DNA of 62,357 nucleotides from Clostridiales bacterium (GTDB lineage Bacteria > Bacillota > Clostridia > Oscillospirales > Oscillospiraceae), in the NCBI GenBank assembly GCA_014799475.1, contig JAAVHX010000008.1, positions 1 through 62,357 on the forward strand. The letters are read 5' to 3'. Position 1 is the first letter of the stretch; each line of letters starts with the position of its first letter. A program made the translations under genes and the position numbers. The notes under the pieces are model-generated. The model was given only the letters and a program-made list of their open reading frames with translations. It was not told the origin of the DNA and did not search any database. Shown here in pieces: positions 48,050 to 58,011 of this stretch.

Positions 48050-48557
48050 TTGCATACTCCTCTCGCAGCAGGCCATACCAATGAATATCCTTCCAGTTCC
48101 CGTCGCGGCCCAGGCTGTGCCGGCGGAAGGTCCCCTCCCGGACCATGCCCAGCCGCTCCAGCAGCGGGGCGGCCCGGACGGTGTCCTCCGTCTGGGCGAT
48201 CACCTTGTGGGCGTCCAGTGCGGTAAAGGCGTGCTCCAGCAGGGCCGCGCTGGCCTCCCGGGCCAGGCCGCGTCCCCAGCAGTCCCGGCGGAACACCCAG
48301 CCCAGCTCGTAGATGCCCGGGGCGTCCACCTGGTTGAACAGCACATAGCCCACCAGCCCACCGTCCCGCAGCTGGGCGGCGAAGGCCCCCGGCGGCGTGC
48401 GCTCCACGCAGAAGGAGCGCAGGAATCCCTCCGTCTCCCCCTCGGTCATGGGGGCCATGTGCTCCATGGCCTCCTCGTCCCGGAAGATGTCCCACAGGGC
48501 GGGGAGGTCGTCCATGGTAAAGTCCCGGATGATCAGCCGGTCTGTCTCCAGGCGCAT
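48024..48557 (-). CDS. RimJ-type GNAT acetyltransferase
   Basis: The 177-residue protein begins MRLETDRLIIRDFTMDDLPA, the usual start of RimJ/RimL-like N-acetyltransferases. It has the acetyl-CoA motif RDCWGRGLAREASAALLEHAF and the end motif LLERLGMVREGTFRRHSL. Relatives acetylate ribosomal protein N-termini or small molecules; the target is unknown. It starts 4 bases after the secA stop and overlaps pgeF. Confidence 0.88.
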   Translation of the reverse strand: MRLETDRLIIRDFTMDDLPALWDIFRDEEAMEHMAPMTEGETEGFLRSFCVERTPPGAFAAQLRDGGLVGYVLFNQVDAPGIYELGWVFRRDCWGRGLAREASAALLEHAFTALDAHKVIAQTEDTVRAAPLLERLGMVREGTFRRHSLGRDGNWKDIHWYGLLREEYANGTDGTHP

Positions 48558-48561
48558 TGGC

Positions 48562-51345
<2,784 letters not shown>

Positions 51346-51375
51346 AGCTTGTGTGTCCTTTCTATATGCTTTGTA

Positions 51376-51497
51376 GTTGCGCTGCGAAGCGGCCAGGACG
51401 TTCGATCGCTTTCCCTCCGACTCGGGCTGGTCTCTGGGTCCTTCGGCCCCGTCGCTCGCCCTCGCTCCGGTCCAAGCTCCCTCACTGTCCGCTTCTC
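51376..51497 (-). repeat. Mosaic intergenic repeat, copy B
   Basis: On the minus strand it starts GAGAAGCGGACAGTGAGG, has GGAGCTTGGACCGGAGCGAG and the module GAGACCAGCCCGAGTCGGAG, and ends GTCCTGGCCGCTTCGCAGCG. It shares both ends with copy A at 3397-3605. It lies in the untranslated leader of secA. Confidence 0.7.
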
Positions 51498-51528
51498 CAC
51501 AGCCTATTAACCCAATTTAACTCGATAC

Positions 51529-51534
51529 AGTATA
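51529..51534 (-). promoter_or_regulatory. Possible secA promoter (-10 element)
   Basis: On the minus strand TATACT is preceded by TTGTGG, an extended -10. The -35 is poor (a T-run). Transcripts would include the mosaic repeat in a leader of about 180 bases. Confidence 0.4.
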
Positions 51535-51584
51535 CCACAAGCATGACGCAGAAAAAAGAGGAAATTGTAAATAATAATGCAGAC

Positions 51585-51613
51585 TGGAAAAGGCCGGTTT
51601 ATTGTGGTAGAAT
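51585..51613 (+). promoter_or_regulatory. Probable promoter of the phosphoesterase gene
   Basis: TGGAAA (51585-51590), 17 bases, then TAGAAT (51608-51613) with TGG directly before it (extended -10). Confidence 0.5.
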
Positions 51614-51628
51614 GTTAGAAAACCATTC

Positions 51629-51669
51629 ATTGTCACGCTGCGCCTGCTCACGGCGGCTCCGCGCTTTTT
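51629..51669 (-). repeat. Mosaic intergenic repeat, copy E (minimal)
   Basis: The 41 bases read on the minus strand as AAGCGCGGAGCCGCCGTGAG joined directly to CAGGCGCAGCGTGACAAT. This is the left and right ends of copy C with the interior deleted. It lies in the 5' leader of the plus-strand phosphoesterase gene. Confidence 0.65.
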
Positions 51670-51686
51670 TGAAGGAAGGTGTTTCC

Positions 51687-52802
51687 ATGCCCCATCTCGC
51701 CCAGGTCATCCGCCCCCGCATCGAACCGGGCCGCCGCGTCATCGCCGTCAGCGACGTCCACGGCAACCTGCCCTTCCTGAAGGGCGTGCTGGAACAGGTC
51801 GGTTTTACCCGGTCCGACGCGCTCATCATCGTGGGCGACCTGCTGGAAAAGGGGAAGGACAGCCTGGCCACCCTGCGGTACGTGCTGGAGCTGCAAAAGA
51901 CCCACACCGTCTACCCCCTGTGCGGCAACTGCGACGACATCGCCCAGGCCTTCCTGGAGGACCGTCCGGGCATCGACAAAGCGGTGTGGCCCATTTTAAA
52001 CTACTGGCGGGAGCGGGCCCTGCTCATCCAGATGGCGGCGGAGGCCGGGCTCCCCTTCCCGGAGCGCGTGGACGATATGCCCGCCCTGCGCACCGCCCTG
52101 CTGGACCGCTTCCCGGAGGAGACGGGCTTCCTGCTGAACCTGCCCACCATCCTGGAGGCGGGGAACTTCCTTTTCGTCCACGGCGGCATCCCTCGGGAGG
52201 ACCGGCTGGACGAGCTGGAAGCCTACCCCTGCATGAAAAGCGACGACTTCCTGGGCCAGGGCCACAGCTTCCAAAAGTGGGTGGTGGTGGGCCACTGGCC
52301 GGTGACGCTGTACGACCCCCATATCCAGTGCTCCGCCCCCCTCATTGACCGTCAGCGCCATATCGTCTCCATCGACGGCGGCTGCGTGCTCAAAGCGGAC
52401 GGCCAGCTCAACGCCCTGCTCATCCCGGACGTGTACGGGGACACGCTGGATCATACCTGGTACGACGGCCTGCCCACCGTCACCGCCCTGGACGCTCAGG
52501 AGGCGTCGGCAGACCCGATCAACATCCGCTGGTCGGACAGCGAGGTGGAGGTGCTGACCGAAGAAGGGGACTGCGCCCTGATCCGCCACCCCGCCTCTGG
52601 CCGGGAGCTGTGGCTGCCCCGGGACTTCGTCGGCGTCTGGCGGGACGGCAAGACCCACACCGAGGACGCCACCGACTACCGCCTGCCCGTCTCGCCGGGG
52701 GACATCCTGACCCTGGTTCGGGAAACCAGCAGGGGCCGCCTGGTGAAGAAGAATGGGATAACAGGCTGGTATCACGGGCGGATAAAATACAATTTGGACT
52801 AA
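51687..52802 (+). CDS. Calcineurin-like metallophosphoesterase
   Basis: The 371-residue cytosolic protein has the PrpE/ApaH-type motifs VSDVHGNLPFL, IVGDLLEKGKDS, LCGNCDDI, LFVHGGIPRED and VVVGHWPV. A C-terminal domain of about 90 residues (from about 280) is beta-rich, SH3-like, ending GITGWYHGRIKYNLD. Relatives cleave diadenosine tetraphosphate or phosphoprotein; the substrate here is unknown. ATG 51687 has GAAGGAAGG 7 bases upstream. It is followed by a pyrophosphatase-like gene 21 bases on, which would fit a nucleotide-recycling pair. Confidence 0.85.
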   Translation: MPHLAQVIRPRIEPGRRVIAVSDVHGNLPFLKGVLEQVGFTRSDALIIVGDLLEKGKDSLATLRYVLELQKTHTVYPLCGNCDDIAQAFLEDRPGIDKAVWPILNYWRERALLIQMAAEAGLPFPERVDDMPALRTALLDRFPEETGFLLNLPTILEAGNFLFVHGGIPREDRLDELEAYPCMKSDDFLGQGHSFQKWVVVGHWPVTLYDPHIQCSAPLIDRQRHIVSIDGGCVLKADGQLNALLIPDVYGDTLDHTWYDGLPTVTALDAQEASADPINIRWSDSEVEVLTEEGDCALIRHPASGRELWLPRDFVGVWRDGKTHTEDATDYRLPVSPGDILTLVRETSRGRLVKKNGITGWYHGRIKYNLD

Positions 52803-52823
52803 CCCGACGGGAGGCAATGAGCT

Positions 52824-53258
52824 ATGCTGTACACGATCAAGATCGAGCAGACCTTCGAGCACCCCAACCGCATGAAGTATATCGCCGACACCGGCGTCTT
52901 TGTCGACGAGGGCGCACCCAGCCTCAGCTATCAGCGGAATGTGCGCTGGCCCTACGGCTGGCTGACGGAAAGCGGCGCCCCGCCCCGTGCCCATCTGGAC
53001 GCTTATCTTGTCAGTACGCGCCGTTATGCCCTGGGCGATGAGGAGCGTGTGCGCGTGGTCGGCGTGTTCTGCCGCAATGACGGCGACAACAAGCTGGTCA
53101 CCGTTCCCCTTGACAGCCCTGTGGAGGATTATTCACAGCTTTCGGCGGACATAAAAGAGGATTTTCACCGCCTGTATCCCCGCGAGGCCCCCGGCGAGGG
53201 CTGGTTCGGCCGTGGGCGGGCTGAAGAAATCATCAACGCCTATTTTGAAACGGCCTGA
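52824..53258 (+). CDS. Divergent inorganic-pyrophosphatase-like protein
   Basis: The 144 residues loosely follow family I soluble pyrophosphatase. NVRWPYGWLTESGAPPRAHL plus DAYLV occupies the place of the NYGYIPGT...GDGDPLDVLVL motif, and VVGVFCRNDGDNKLVTVP matches the D-x-DDKI-AVP strand. Some catalytic acidic residues of the classical enzyme are replaced, so activity is uncertain. GGAGG is 9 bases before the ATG. It shares the transcript of the phosphoesterase and is followed by a terminator. A small barrel protein of other function is an alternative. Confidence 0.5.
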   Translation: MLYTIKIEQTFEHPNRMKYIADTGVFVDEGAPSLSYQRNVRWPYGWLTESGAPPRAHLDAYLVSTRRYALGDEERVRVVGVFCRNDGDNKLVTVPLDSPVEDYSQLSADIKEDFHRLYPREAPGEGWFGRGRAEEIINAYFETA

Positions 53259-53314
53259 GCCGTTTTCCCCGGGCAGGAACTCAATCTCTGCCAGTCATGT
53301 CAGAAATCAACCCT

Positions 53315-53349
53315 CAGCGTGCCGGAAATCCCTCCGGCACGCTGTTTTT
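53315..53349 (+). terminator. Terminator after the pyrophosphatase-like gene
   Basis: CAGCGTGCCGGA-aatccc-TCCGGCACGCTG followed by TTTTT, a perfect 12 bp stem. Confidence 0.9.
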
Positions 53350-53434
53350 CCGTCTGTTCCAGGCTGGTCACATTACAAACCGGAAACGGAAGATCTTTGC
53401 TGGTTACAATTGGTTTACAATGTAGCACTCCCCA

Positions 53435-53463
53435 TTGACTTTCGACAAAATTCGACCTATACT
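53435..53463 (+). promoter_or_regulatory. Promoter of the deacetylase gene
   Basis: TTGACT (53435-53440), 17 bases, then TATACT (53458-53463), about 35 bases before the start. Confidence 0.75.
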
Positions 53464-53498
53464 GAGTTCCAGCCAACGAGAGCGGGGGAGGAGCCCAC

Positions 53499-54569
53499 AT
53501 GGAGCAAATCATCGACCACAACACCCACGCGGACGAGACGGAGGACGCCGTCCCGTCCACCAATGATACCCAGCGGGGCGCGGCACCCACCCGGACCGTG
53601 TTCAAGCCCCTGTTTTTCGCCGCCCTGGCCCTGGCCGCGGTGCTGGGGGGACTGGCGGCGTTCCTTTATGCCGGCTCCGTGGAGCGGGAGCGCGACGCCG
53701 CCATGCTCAATGCGGGCCAAGACTTGATGCGCCGGCAGCTGGAGCAGGCGCAGTCCGACCTGGCGGCGGCTCAGGACGCGCTGGCCCAGCGGGATGAGGA
53801 GCTGGCCCAGGCCCGGGACACCATCGACTTTTTGGCGGAGTACTCCGTGGCCGAGCCGGACGGCACGGTGCCCGAATACACCCAGCTCTACCCCGACTTC
53901 TACGCCCCCGAGTGGACGGGGGAGGCGGTCACCGGCGGGAAGGTCTGCTGCCTCACCTTTGACGACGGCCCCTCCGCCAACACCGACCGGGTGCTGGACA
54001 CCCTGGAGCAGTACGGCGTCAAGGGCACCTTCTTCATCGTGGGCAGCACGTCCACGGGCGCGGCCAGCCAGCAGCGGATGCGGGACATCGTGGCCGGCGG
54101 CCACACCCTGGCCATGCACAGCTGGAGCCACGACTACAAAAAAGTATACGCCTCGGTGGAGGCGTTTTTGGACGAATTTTACCGCCTGTACCAGTGGATT
54201 TATGAGGTCACCGGGGTGTACCCGTCAGTGTACCGATTCCCCGGCGGCAGCATCAACGGCTATGACCGGGGGGTGTACCAGGAGATCATCGCGGAGATGA
54301 CCCGCCGGGGCTTCGTCTACTTCGACTGGAACGCCTCCGCCCAGGACGCCACCGCCACCCCCCGTCCTGCCGCCAGCATCGCCGCCGACTGCCTGCGGGG
54401 GATCGGCCGGGATCTGGTGGTGGTCCTCACCCATGACAGCGCCGCCCGGGGCACCACCGTGGACGCCCTCCCCGCCGTCATCGAGGGGTATCAGGCGGCC
54501 GGGTATACCTTTTCCGCCCTCCATCCCGGGGTCACGCCGGTGACCATGGGCTATCCTAAGATCCGCTGA
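53499..54569 (+). CDS. Membrane-anchored polysaccharide deacetylase
   Basis: The 356-residue protein has a 36-residue cytosolic start, a membrane helix (about 37-58), a short coiled coil (about 60-112) and an extracytoplasmic NodB domain. The catalytic motifs are CLTFDDGPS (metal Asp pair), HSWSHDY (HxxxH), RFPGGSING and LTHDSAARGTTVDALP. Such enzymes deacetylate N-acetylglucosamine or muramic acid in the wall, often conferring lysozyme resistance; the exact polymer is unknown. GGAGG precedes the ATG. It is monocistronic with its own promoter and terminator. Confidence 0.9.
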   Translation: MEQIIDHNTHADETEDAVPSTNDTQRGAAPTRTVFKPLFFAALALAAVLGGLAAFLYAGSVERERDAAMLNAGQDLMRRQLEQAQSDLAAAQDALAQRDEELAQARDTIDFLAEYSVAEPDGTVPEYTQLYPDFYAPEWTGEAVTGGKVCCLTFDDGPSANTDRVLDTLEQYGVKGTFFIVGSTSTGAASQQRMRDIVAGGHTLAMHSWSHDYKKVYASVEAFLDEFYRLYQWIYEVTGVYPSVYRFPGGSINGYDRGVYQEIIAEMTRRGFVYFDWNASAQDATATPRPAASIAADCLRGIGRDLVVVLTHDSAARGTTVDALPAVIEGYQAAGYTFSALHPGVTPVTMGYPKIR

Positions 54570-54570
54570 C

Positions 54571-54615
54571 AGCAGCCCGCCGGACGCCTTCCGGGGTGTC
54601 CGTGCGGGCTTTCTC
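54571..54615 (+). terminator. Terminator after the deacetylase gene
   Basis: AGCCCGC-c-GGACGCCTTCCGGGGTGTCC-gt-GCGGGCT followed by TTCT lies just after the stop. Confidence 0.75.
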
Positions 54616-54698
54616 CGTCCATTTTATGTTAAGGCAGCGCTTTTTACGCGGCGTGCCTTGTACAGGATAGCAAAAAGGCGCAAAACGGGAAATTTTTC

Positions 54699-54727
54699 TT
54701 TACAAATTGGCTAAACTATGATATGCT
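54699..54727 (+). promoter_or_regulatory. rpsO promoter
   Basis: TTTACA (54699-54704), 17 bases, then TATGCT (54722-54727). Confidence 0.65.
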
Positions 54728-54732
54728 TTGGC

Positions 54733-54851
54733 AGAACGTCCAGAGGACGCCGCCCGCCTGCTTAGTTTTGGGGCAAAGCCCGCGCGCTGCGGGGCTTTCA
54801 CCCGCCCATGACCCAGCGGCAGGGCAATCAAACAGAAAGGTGGAACTACCC
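54733..54851 (+). promoter_or_regulatory. Structured rpsO leader, possible S15 autoregulation site
   Basis: The 5' leader of about 120 bases is rich in complementary G/C runs (GGGGCAAAGCCC, GCGCGCTGCGGGGC, GGCAGGGC) ahead of the AAGGTGG ribosome site. Ribosomal protein S15 represses its own mRNA through leader folds in several bacteria. Here that is inferred from length, GC-rich pairing and position only. Confidence 0.35.
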
Positions 54852-55118
54852 ATGATCCGCAAAGACCAAAAGACCTCTGTCATCGAGGCCAACCGCACCC
54901 ACGAGACCGACACCGGCTCCCCGGAGGTGCAGATCGCCATCCTCACCGCCCGCATCCAGGAGCTCACCGAGCACCTGCGCGTGCACATCCATGACAACCA
55001 CAGCCGCCGCGGCCTGTATAAGATGATCGGTAAGCGCCGCAAGCTGCTGGACTACCTGGCGAAGAAGGACATTGAGCGCTACCGCGCCATCATCGCGAAA
55101 CTCGGTATCCGCAAGTAA
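54852..55118 (+). CDS. rpsO: 30S ribosomal protein S15
   Basis: S15 binds 16S rRNA and nucleates the 30S platform. The 88 residues have the family sequence [29 protein letters not shown] and [17 protein letters not shown] lies before ATG 54852. It precedes pnp, the rpsO-pnp order conserved across bacteria, with a terminator between them. Confidence 0.97.
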   Translation: MIRKDQKTSVIEANRTHETDTGSPEVQIAILTARIQELTEHLRVHIHDNHSRRGLYKMIGKRRKLLDYLAKKDIERYRAIIAKLGIRK

Positions 55119-55127
55119 GTTTTCAAG

Positions 55128-55156
55128 AAGGGCGGCGCGTCCCGCGCCGCCCTTTC
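55128..55156 (+). terminator. Terminator or attenuator between rpsO and pnp
   Basis: AGGGCGGCGCG-tccc-GCGCCGCCCTTT is a strong stem with a short T-run; some read-through into pnp is likely. Confidence 0.75.
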
Positions 55157-55168
55157 GCCCTGTTCACC

Positions 55169-55248
55169 AGCAGGCACACTTTTAGCAGTTGAACATGGGT
55201 CCTGCCAAGCGGCGGGGCTTATGTTCAAGTGCTAAGGGGTGTCTGCTT
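55169..55248 (+). promoter_or_regulatory. Long hairpin in the pnp leader
   Basis: The arms AGCAGGCACACTTTTAGCAG plus TTGAACAT (55169-55196) and ATGTTCAAGTGCTAAGGGG plus TGTCTGCT (55221-55248) pair over about 28 positions with few mismatches, around a 24-base loop. It lies 38 bases before the pnp start. In E. coli a pnp leader stem is cleaved by RNase III in PNPase autoregulation; a similar role here is inferred. Confidence 0.65.
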
Positions 55249-55285
55249 CAAACACAATTTTACCAAACGAAAGGAGCACACCCAA

Positions 55286-57436
55286 ATGTCAACTGTCATC
55301 ACCCACAAGCAATTTGCCAACGAAAAGACCTGGTCCATGGACCTGTGCGGCCGCCCGCTGAAGATCCAGATGGGCAAGGTGGCCGAGCTGGCCACCGCCT
55401 CCGCCATGGTCACCTACGGCGAGACCACCGTGCTGGTGGCCGTCACCGTGGCCCCCCGTCCCCGGGACGGCGTGGACTTCTTCCCCCTGTCCGTGGACTT
55501 TGAGGAGAAGCTGTACGCCGTGGGCCGCATCCCCGGCTCCTTCATGCGCCGCGAGGGCCAGCCCTCCCTGCCCGCCGTGCTGGCCAGCCGCGTGATCGAC
55601 CGCTCCATCCGCCCCCTGTTCCCCTACGACTTCCGCAACGACGTGGTGTGCACTGCCACCGTCATGAGCGTGGATCGTGACTGCTCCCCCGAGGTCACCG
55701 CCATGATCGGCGTATCCGCCTGCCTGGCCGTGTCCTGCATCCCCTGGGCCGGCCCCATCGGCTGCCTGGAGATGGGCTATGTGGACGGCCAGATCGTCTA
55801 CAACCCCACTCAGGAGCAGAAGCACAGCTCCCAGCTTGACCTCACCGTGGCCGCCACCGCCCAGAAGGTCATCATGATCGAGGCGGGTGCCAAGGAGCTG
55901 CCCGACGCCATCATGTATGACGCCATCGTCAAGGCCCACGAGGAGATCCAGAAGCAGGTCGCCCTCATCAACCAGATGGTGACCGAGATCGGCAGGGAAA
56001 AGATGACCTACGACCACGCCGCTTTCGACCAGGAGCTGTTTGACAAGATCACCGCCGACTTCATGGACGAGGCTAAGGCCGCCATGGACACCGACGACAA
56101 GAACGTCCGGGAAGAGCGCTGGAACGCCATGATCGAGAAGTGGCACGAGAAGTATCTGGAGGATCACCCCGACATGGACCAGTTCCTGGAGGAGATCACC
56201 TACAAGTTCCAGAAGAAGATCGTCAAGGCCTGGCTGCTGGAGGGCCACCGGGTGGACGGCCGCGCCAAGAACGAGATCCGTCCCCTGGCCGCCGAGGTGG
56301 GCGTCCTGCCCCGGGTCCACGGCTCCGGCCTGTTCACCCGCGGCCAGACCCAGGTGCTCTCCATCTGCACCCTGAACACCCTCTCCGCCGCCCAGAAGCT
56401 GGACACCATCTGGGAGGAGGAAGAGAAGCGGTATATGCACCACTACAACTTCCCCGCCTACTCCACCGGCGAGGCCCGGGCCGCCCGCTCCACCAACCGG
56501 CGCGAGAAGGGCCACGGCGCCCTGGCCGAGCGCGCCCTGGAGCCCGTCATCCCCTCCGTGGAGGACTTCCCCTACGCCATCCGCGTGGTGTCCGAGGTCC
56601 TCTCTTCCAACGGCTCCACCTCCCAGGGCTCCATCTGCGGCTCCACCCTGGCCCTGATGGACGCCGGCGTGCCCATCTCCGCCCCCGTGGCCGGCATCTC
56701 CTGCGGCCTGATCCAGGACGATGACGGCGGCTTCACCACCTTCATTGACATCCAGGGCGTGGAGGACTTCCACGGCGAGATGGACTTCAAGGTGGCGGGC
56801 ACCAAGAAGGGCATCACCGCCATCCAGATGGACATCAAGAACGACGGCCTGTCCCACGCCATCATCAAGGAGGCGCTGGACATTACGAAGGACGCCCGCT
56901 TCGCCATCCTGGACGAGATCATGCTGCCCTGCATCTCCGCCCCCCGGCCCGAGGTGAACCAGTACGCCCCCAAGATGATGAGCCTGAAGATCGACCCGGA
57001 CAAGATCCGCGAGGTCATCGGCAAGGGCGGCTCCGTCATCCAGAAGATCACCGCCGAGTCCGGCGCGCAGATCGACATCGAGGACGACGGCACCATCCAC
57101 ATCGCCTCCCCCAACGCCGAGTCCTGCGCCATCGCCAAGAAGATGATCGACACCATCGTGTTCGTCCCCGAGGTGGGCTCCCTGTACTACGGCAAGGTGG
57201 TGCGCATCCTCCAGTTCGGCGCCTTCGTGGAGCTGGCCCCCGGTAAGGACGGCATGGTGCACATCTCCAAGCTGGCCAACCGCCGGGTAGAAAAGGTGGA
57301 GGACGTCATCAACATCGGCGACATGATCTGGGTCAAGGTCACCGACATCGACGAGAAGGGCCGGGTCAACCTGTCCTACAAGGACGCCCTGCGCGAGATC
57401 GAGGAGAAGAAAGCCAAGGGCGAGCCCATTAAGTAA
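55286..57436 (+). CDS. pnp: Polynucleotide phosphorylase
   Basis: PNPase degrades RNA 3' to 5' with phosphate. The 716 residues hold two RNase PH domains (about 10-210 and 320-545), an alpha-helical linker, a KH domain (KIREVIGKGGSVIQKI, near 570) and an S1 domain (YYGKVVRILQFGAFVELAPG, near 630). Catalytic-site segments such as LSSNGSTSQGSICGSTLAL are present. AAGGAG lies before ATG 55286. A long leader hairpin precedes it and a terminator follows. Confidence 0.97.
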   Translation: MSTVITHKQFANEKTWSMDLCGRPLKIQMGKVAELATASAMVTYGETTVLVAVTVAPRPRDGVDFFPLSVDFEEKLYAVGRIPGSFMRREGQPSLPAVLASRVIDRSIRPLFPYDFRNDVVCTATVMSVDRDCSPEVTAMIGVSACLAVSCIPWAGPIGCLEMGYVDGQIVYNPTQEQKHSSQLDLTVAATAQKVIMIEAGAKELPDAIMYDAIVKAHEEIQKQVALINQMVTEIGREKMTYDHAAFDQELFDKITADFMDEAKAAMDTDDKNVREERWNAMIEKWHEKYLEDHPDMDQFLEEITYKFQKKIVKAWLLEGHRVDGRAKNEIRPLAAEVGVLPRVHGSGLFTRGQTQVLSICTLNTLSAAQKLDTIWEEEEKRYMHHYNFPAYSTGEARAARSTNRREKGHGALAERALEPVIPSVEDFPYAIRVVSEVLSSNGSTSQGSICGSTLALMDAGVPISAPVAGISCGLIQDDDGGFTTFIDIQGVEDFHGEMDFKVAGTKKGITAIQMDIKNDGLSHAIIKEALDITKDARFAILDEIMLPCISAPRPEVNQYAPKMMSLKIDPDKIREVIGKGGSVIQKITAESGAQIDIEDDGTIHIASPNAESCAIAKKMIDTIVFVPEVGSLYYGKVVRILQFGAFVELAPGKDGMVHISKLANRRVEKVEDVINIGDMIWVKVTDIDEKGRVNLSYKDALREIEEKKAKGEPIK

Positions 57437-57449
57437 GCAAAGCAAAAAC

Positions 57450-57475
57450 AAGGGGCGGCATATGCCGCCCCTTTT
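57450..57475 (+). terminator. pnp terminator
   Basis: AAGGGGCGGCAT-ATGCCGCCCCTTTT, a perfect palindrome with a T-run. Confidence 0.88.
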
Positions 57476-57548
57476 GCTGTTGCCTGACAGCCAAGCGGGC
57501 CCCGGTCAGACGTGGAAGCCCCGCACCCAAAAAACTTTGGATACAGGG

Positions 57549-57577
57549 TTGACAACGAGTGACTATTGTAGTAGTAT
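57549..57577 (+). promoter_or_regulatory. Promoter of the blaI-M56 operon
   Basis: TTGACA (57549-57554), 17 bases, then TAGTAT (57572-57577). The spacer and -10 are covered by a BlaI-type dyad. Confidence 0.72.
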
Positions 57578-57578
57578 C
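57561..57578 (+). promoter_or_regulatory. BlaI-type operator 1
   Basis: GACTATTGTAGTAGTATC is an imperfect dyad overlapping the -10 element. It resembles the TAC-ANT-GTA-type sites of BlaI/MecI/CopY repressors and shares ACTATTG with the second site. Confidence 0.6.
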
Positions 57579-57588
57579 CTCTTAGGGC

Positions 57589-57608
57589 TTACTATTGCAA
57601 TAGTCATT
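57589..57608 (+). promoter_or_regulatory. BlaI-type operator 2
   Basis: ACTATTGCAATAGT (57591-57604) is a perfect 14-base palindrome just after the predicted transcription start. Paired operators around the promoter are the usual BlaI/MecI arrangement and suggest autorepression. Confidence 0.7.
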
Positions 57609-57644
57609 TTGTGTTTCCCCGGAGCGCAAGAGGAGGTCATATCC

Positions 57645-58001
57645 ATGGAAAAGCTGTTCGACTCAGAATTGAAGGTGATGGAACCCCTTTGGGAGAGCGG
57701 GCCCCAGACGGCGGGCGCACTGGCCAAGCGGCTGGCGGAAACCGTGGGCTGGAACCGCAACACCACCTACACCGTCATCAAGAAGCTCATTGACAAGGGG
57801 GCTGTGTCCCGGAGCGATCCGGGCTTCCTGTGCGCCCCGCTCATCACCCGCGAGGAGGTCCAGCGGCTGGAGACAGACAGCCTCATCGCCCGGCTGTTCG
57901 GCGGCTCCAAGGCCCAATTCCTCTCCGCCTTCCTCAGCGAAAAAGACCTGGCCCCGGCGGAGGCCGCCCAACTGCGGGAGTTGATCAAACATTGGGAGTG
58001 A
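57645..58001 (+). CDS. BlaI/MecI/CopY-family repressor
   Basis: The 118-residue winged-helix repressor has LFDSELKVMEPLWESGPQTAGALAKRL at the start, with recognition helix WNRNTTYTVIKKLIDKGAV, then a dimerisation and cleavage region. In bla/mec systems the partner M56 protease triggers its cleavage. AGGAGG lies 8 bases before ATG 57645. Two dyads matching the family operator flank the promoter. The M56 gene starts 10 bases after the stop. Confidence 0.92.
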   Translation: MEKLFDSELKVMEPLWESGPQTAGALAKRLAETVGWNRNTTYTVIKKLIDKGAVSRSDPGFLCAPLITREEVQRLETDSLIARLFGGSKAQFLSAFLSEKDLAPAEAAQLRELIKHWE

Positions 58002-58011
58002 GGTGGGCGGC

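Noticed and set aside
54633-54661. Imperfect hairpin AAGGCAGCGC...GCGTGCCTT as a terminator
   Set aside because: The T-run sits inside the loop, not after the stem, and a better terminator lies just upstream at 54571-54615.
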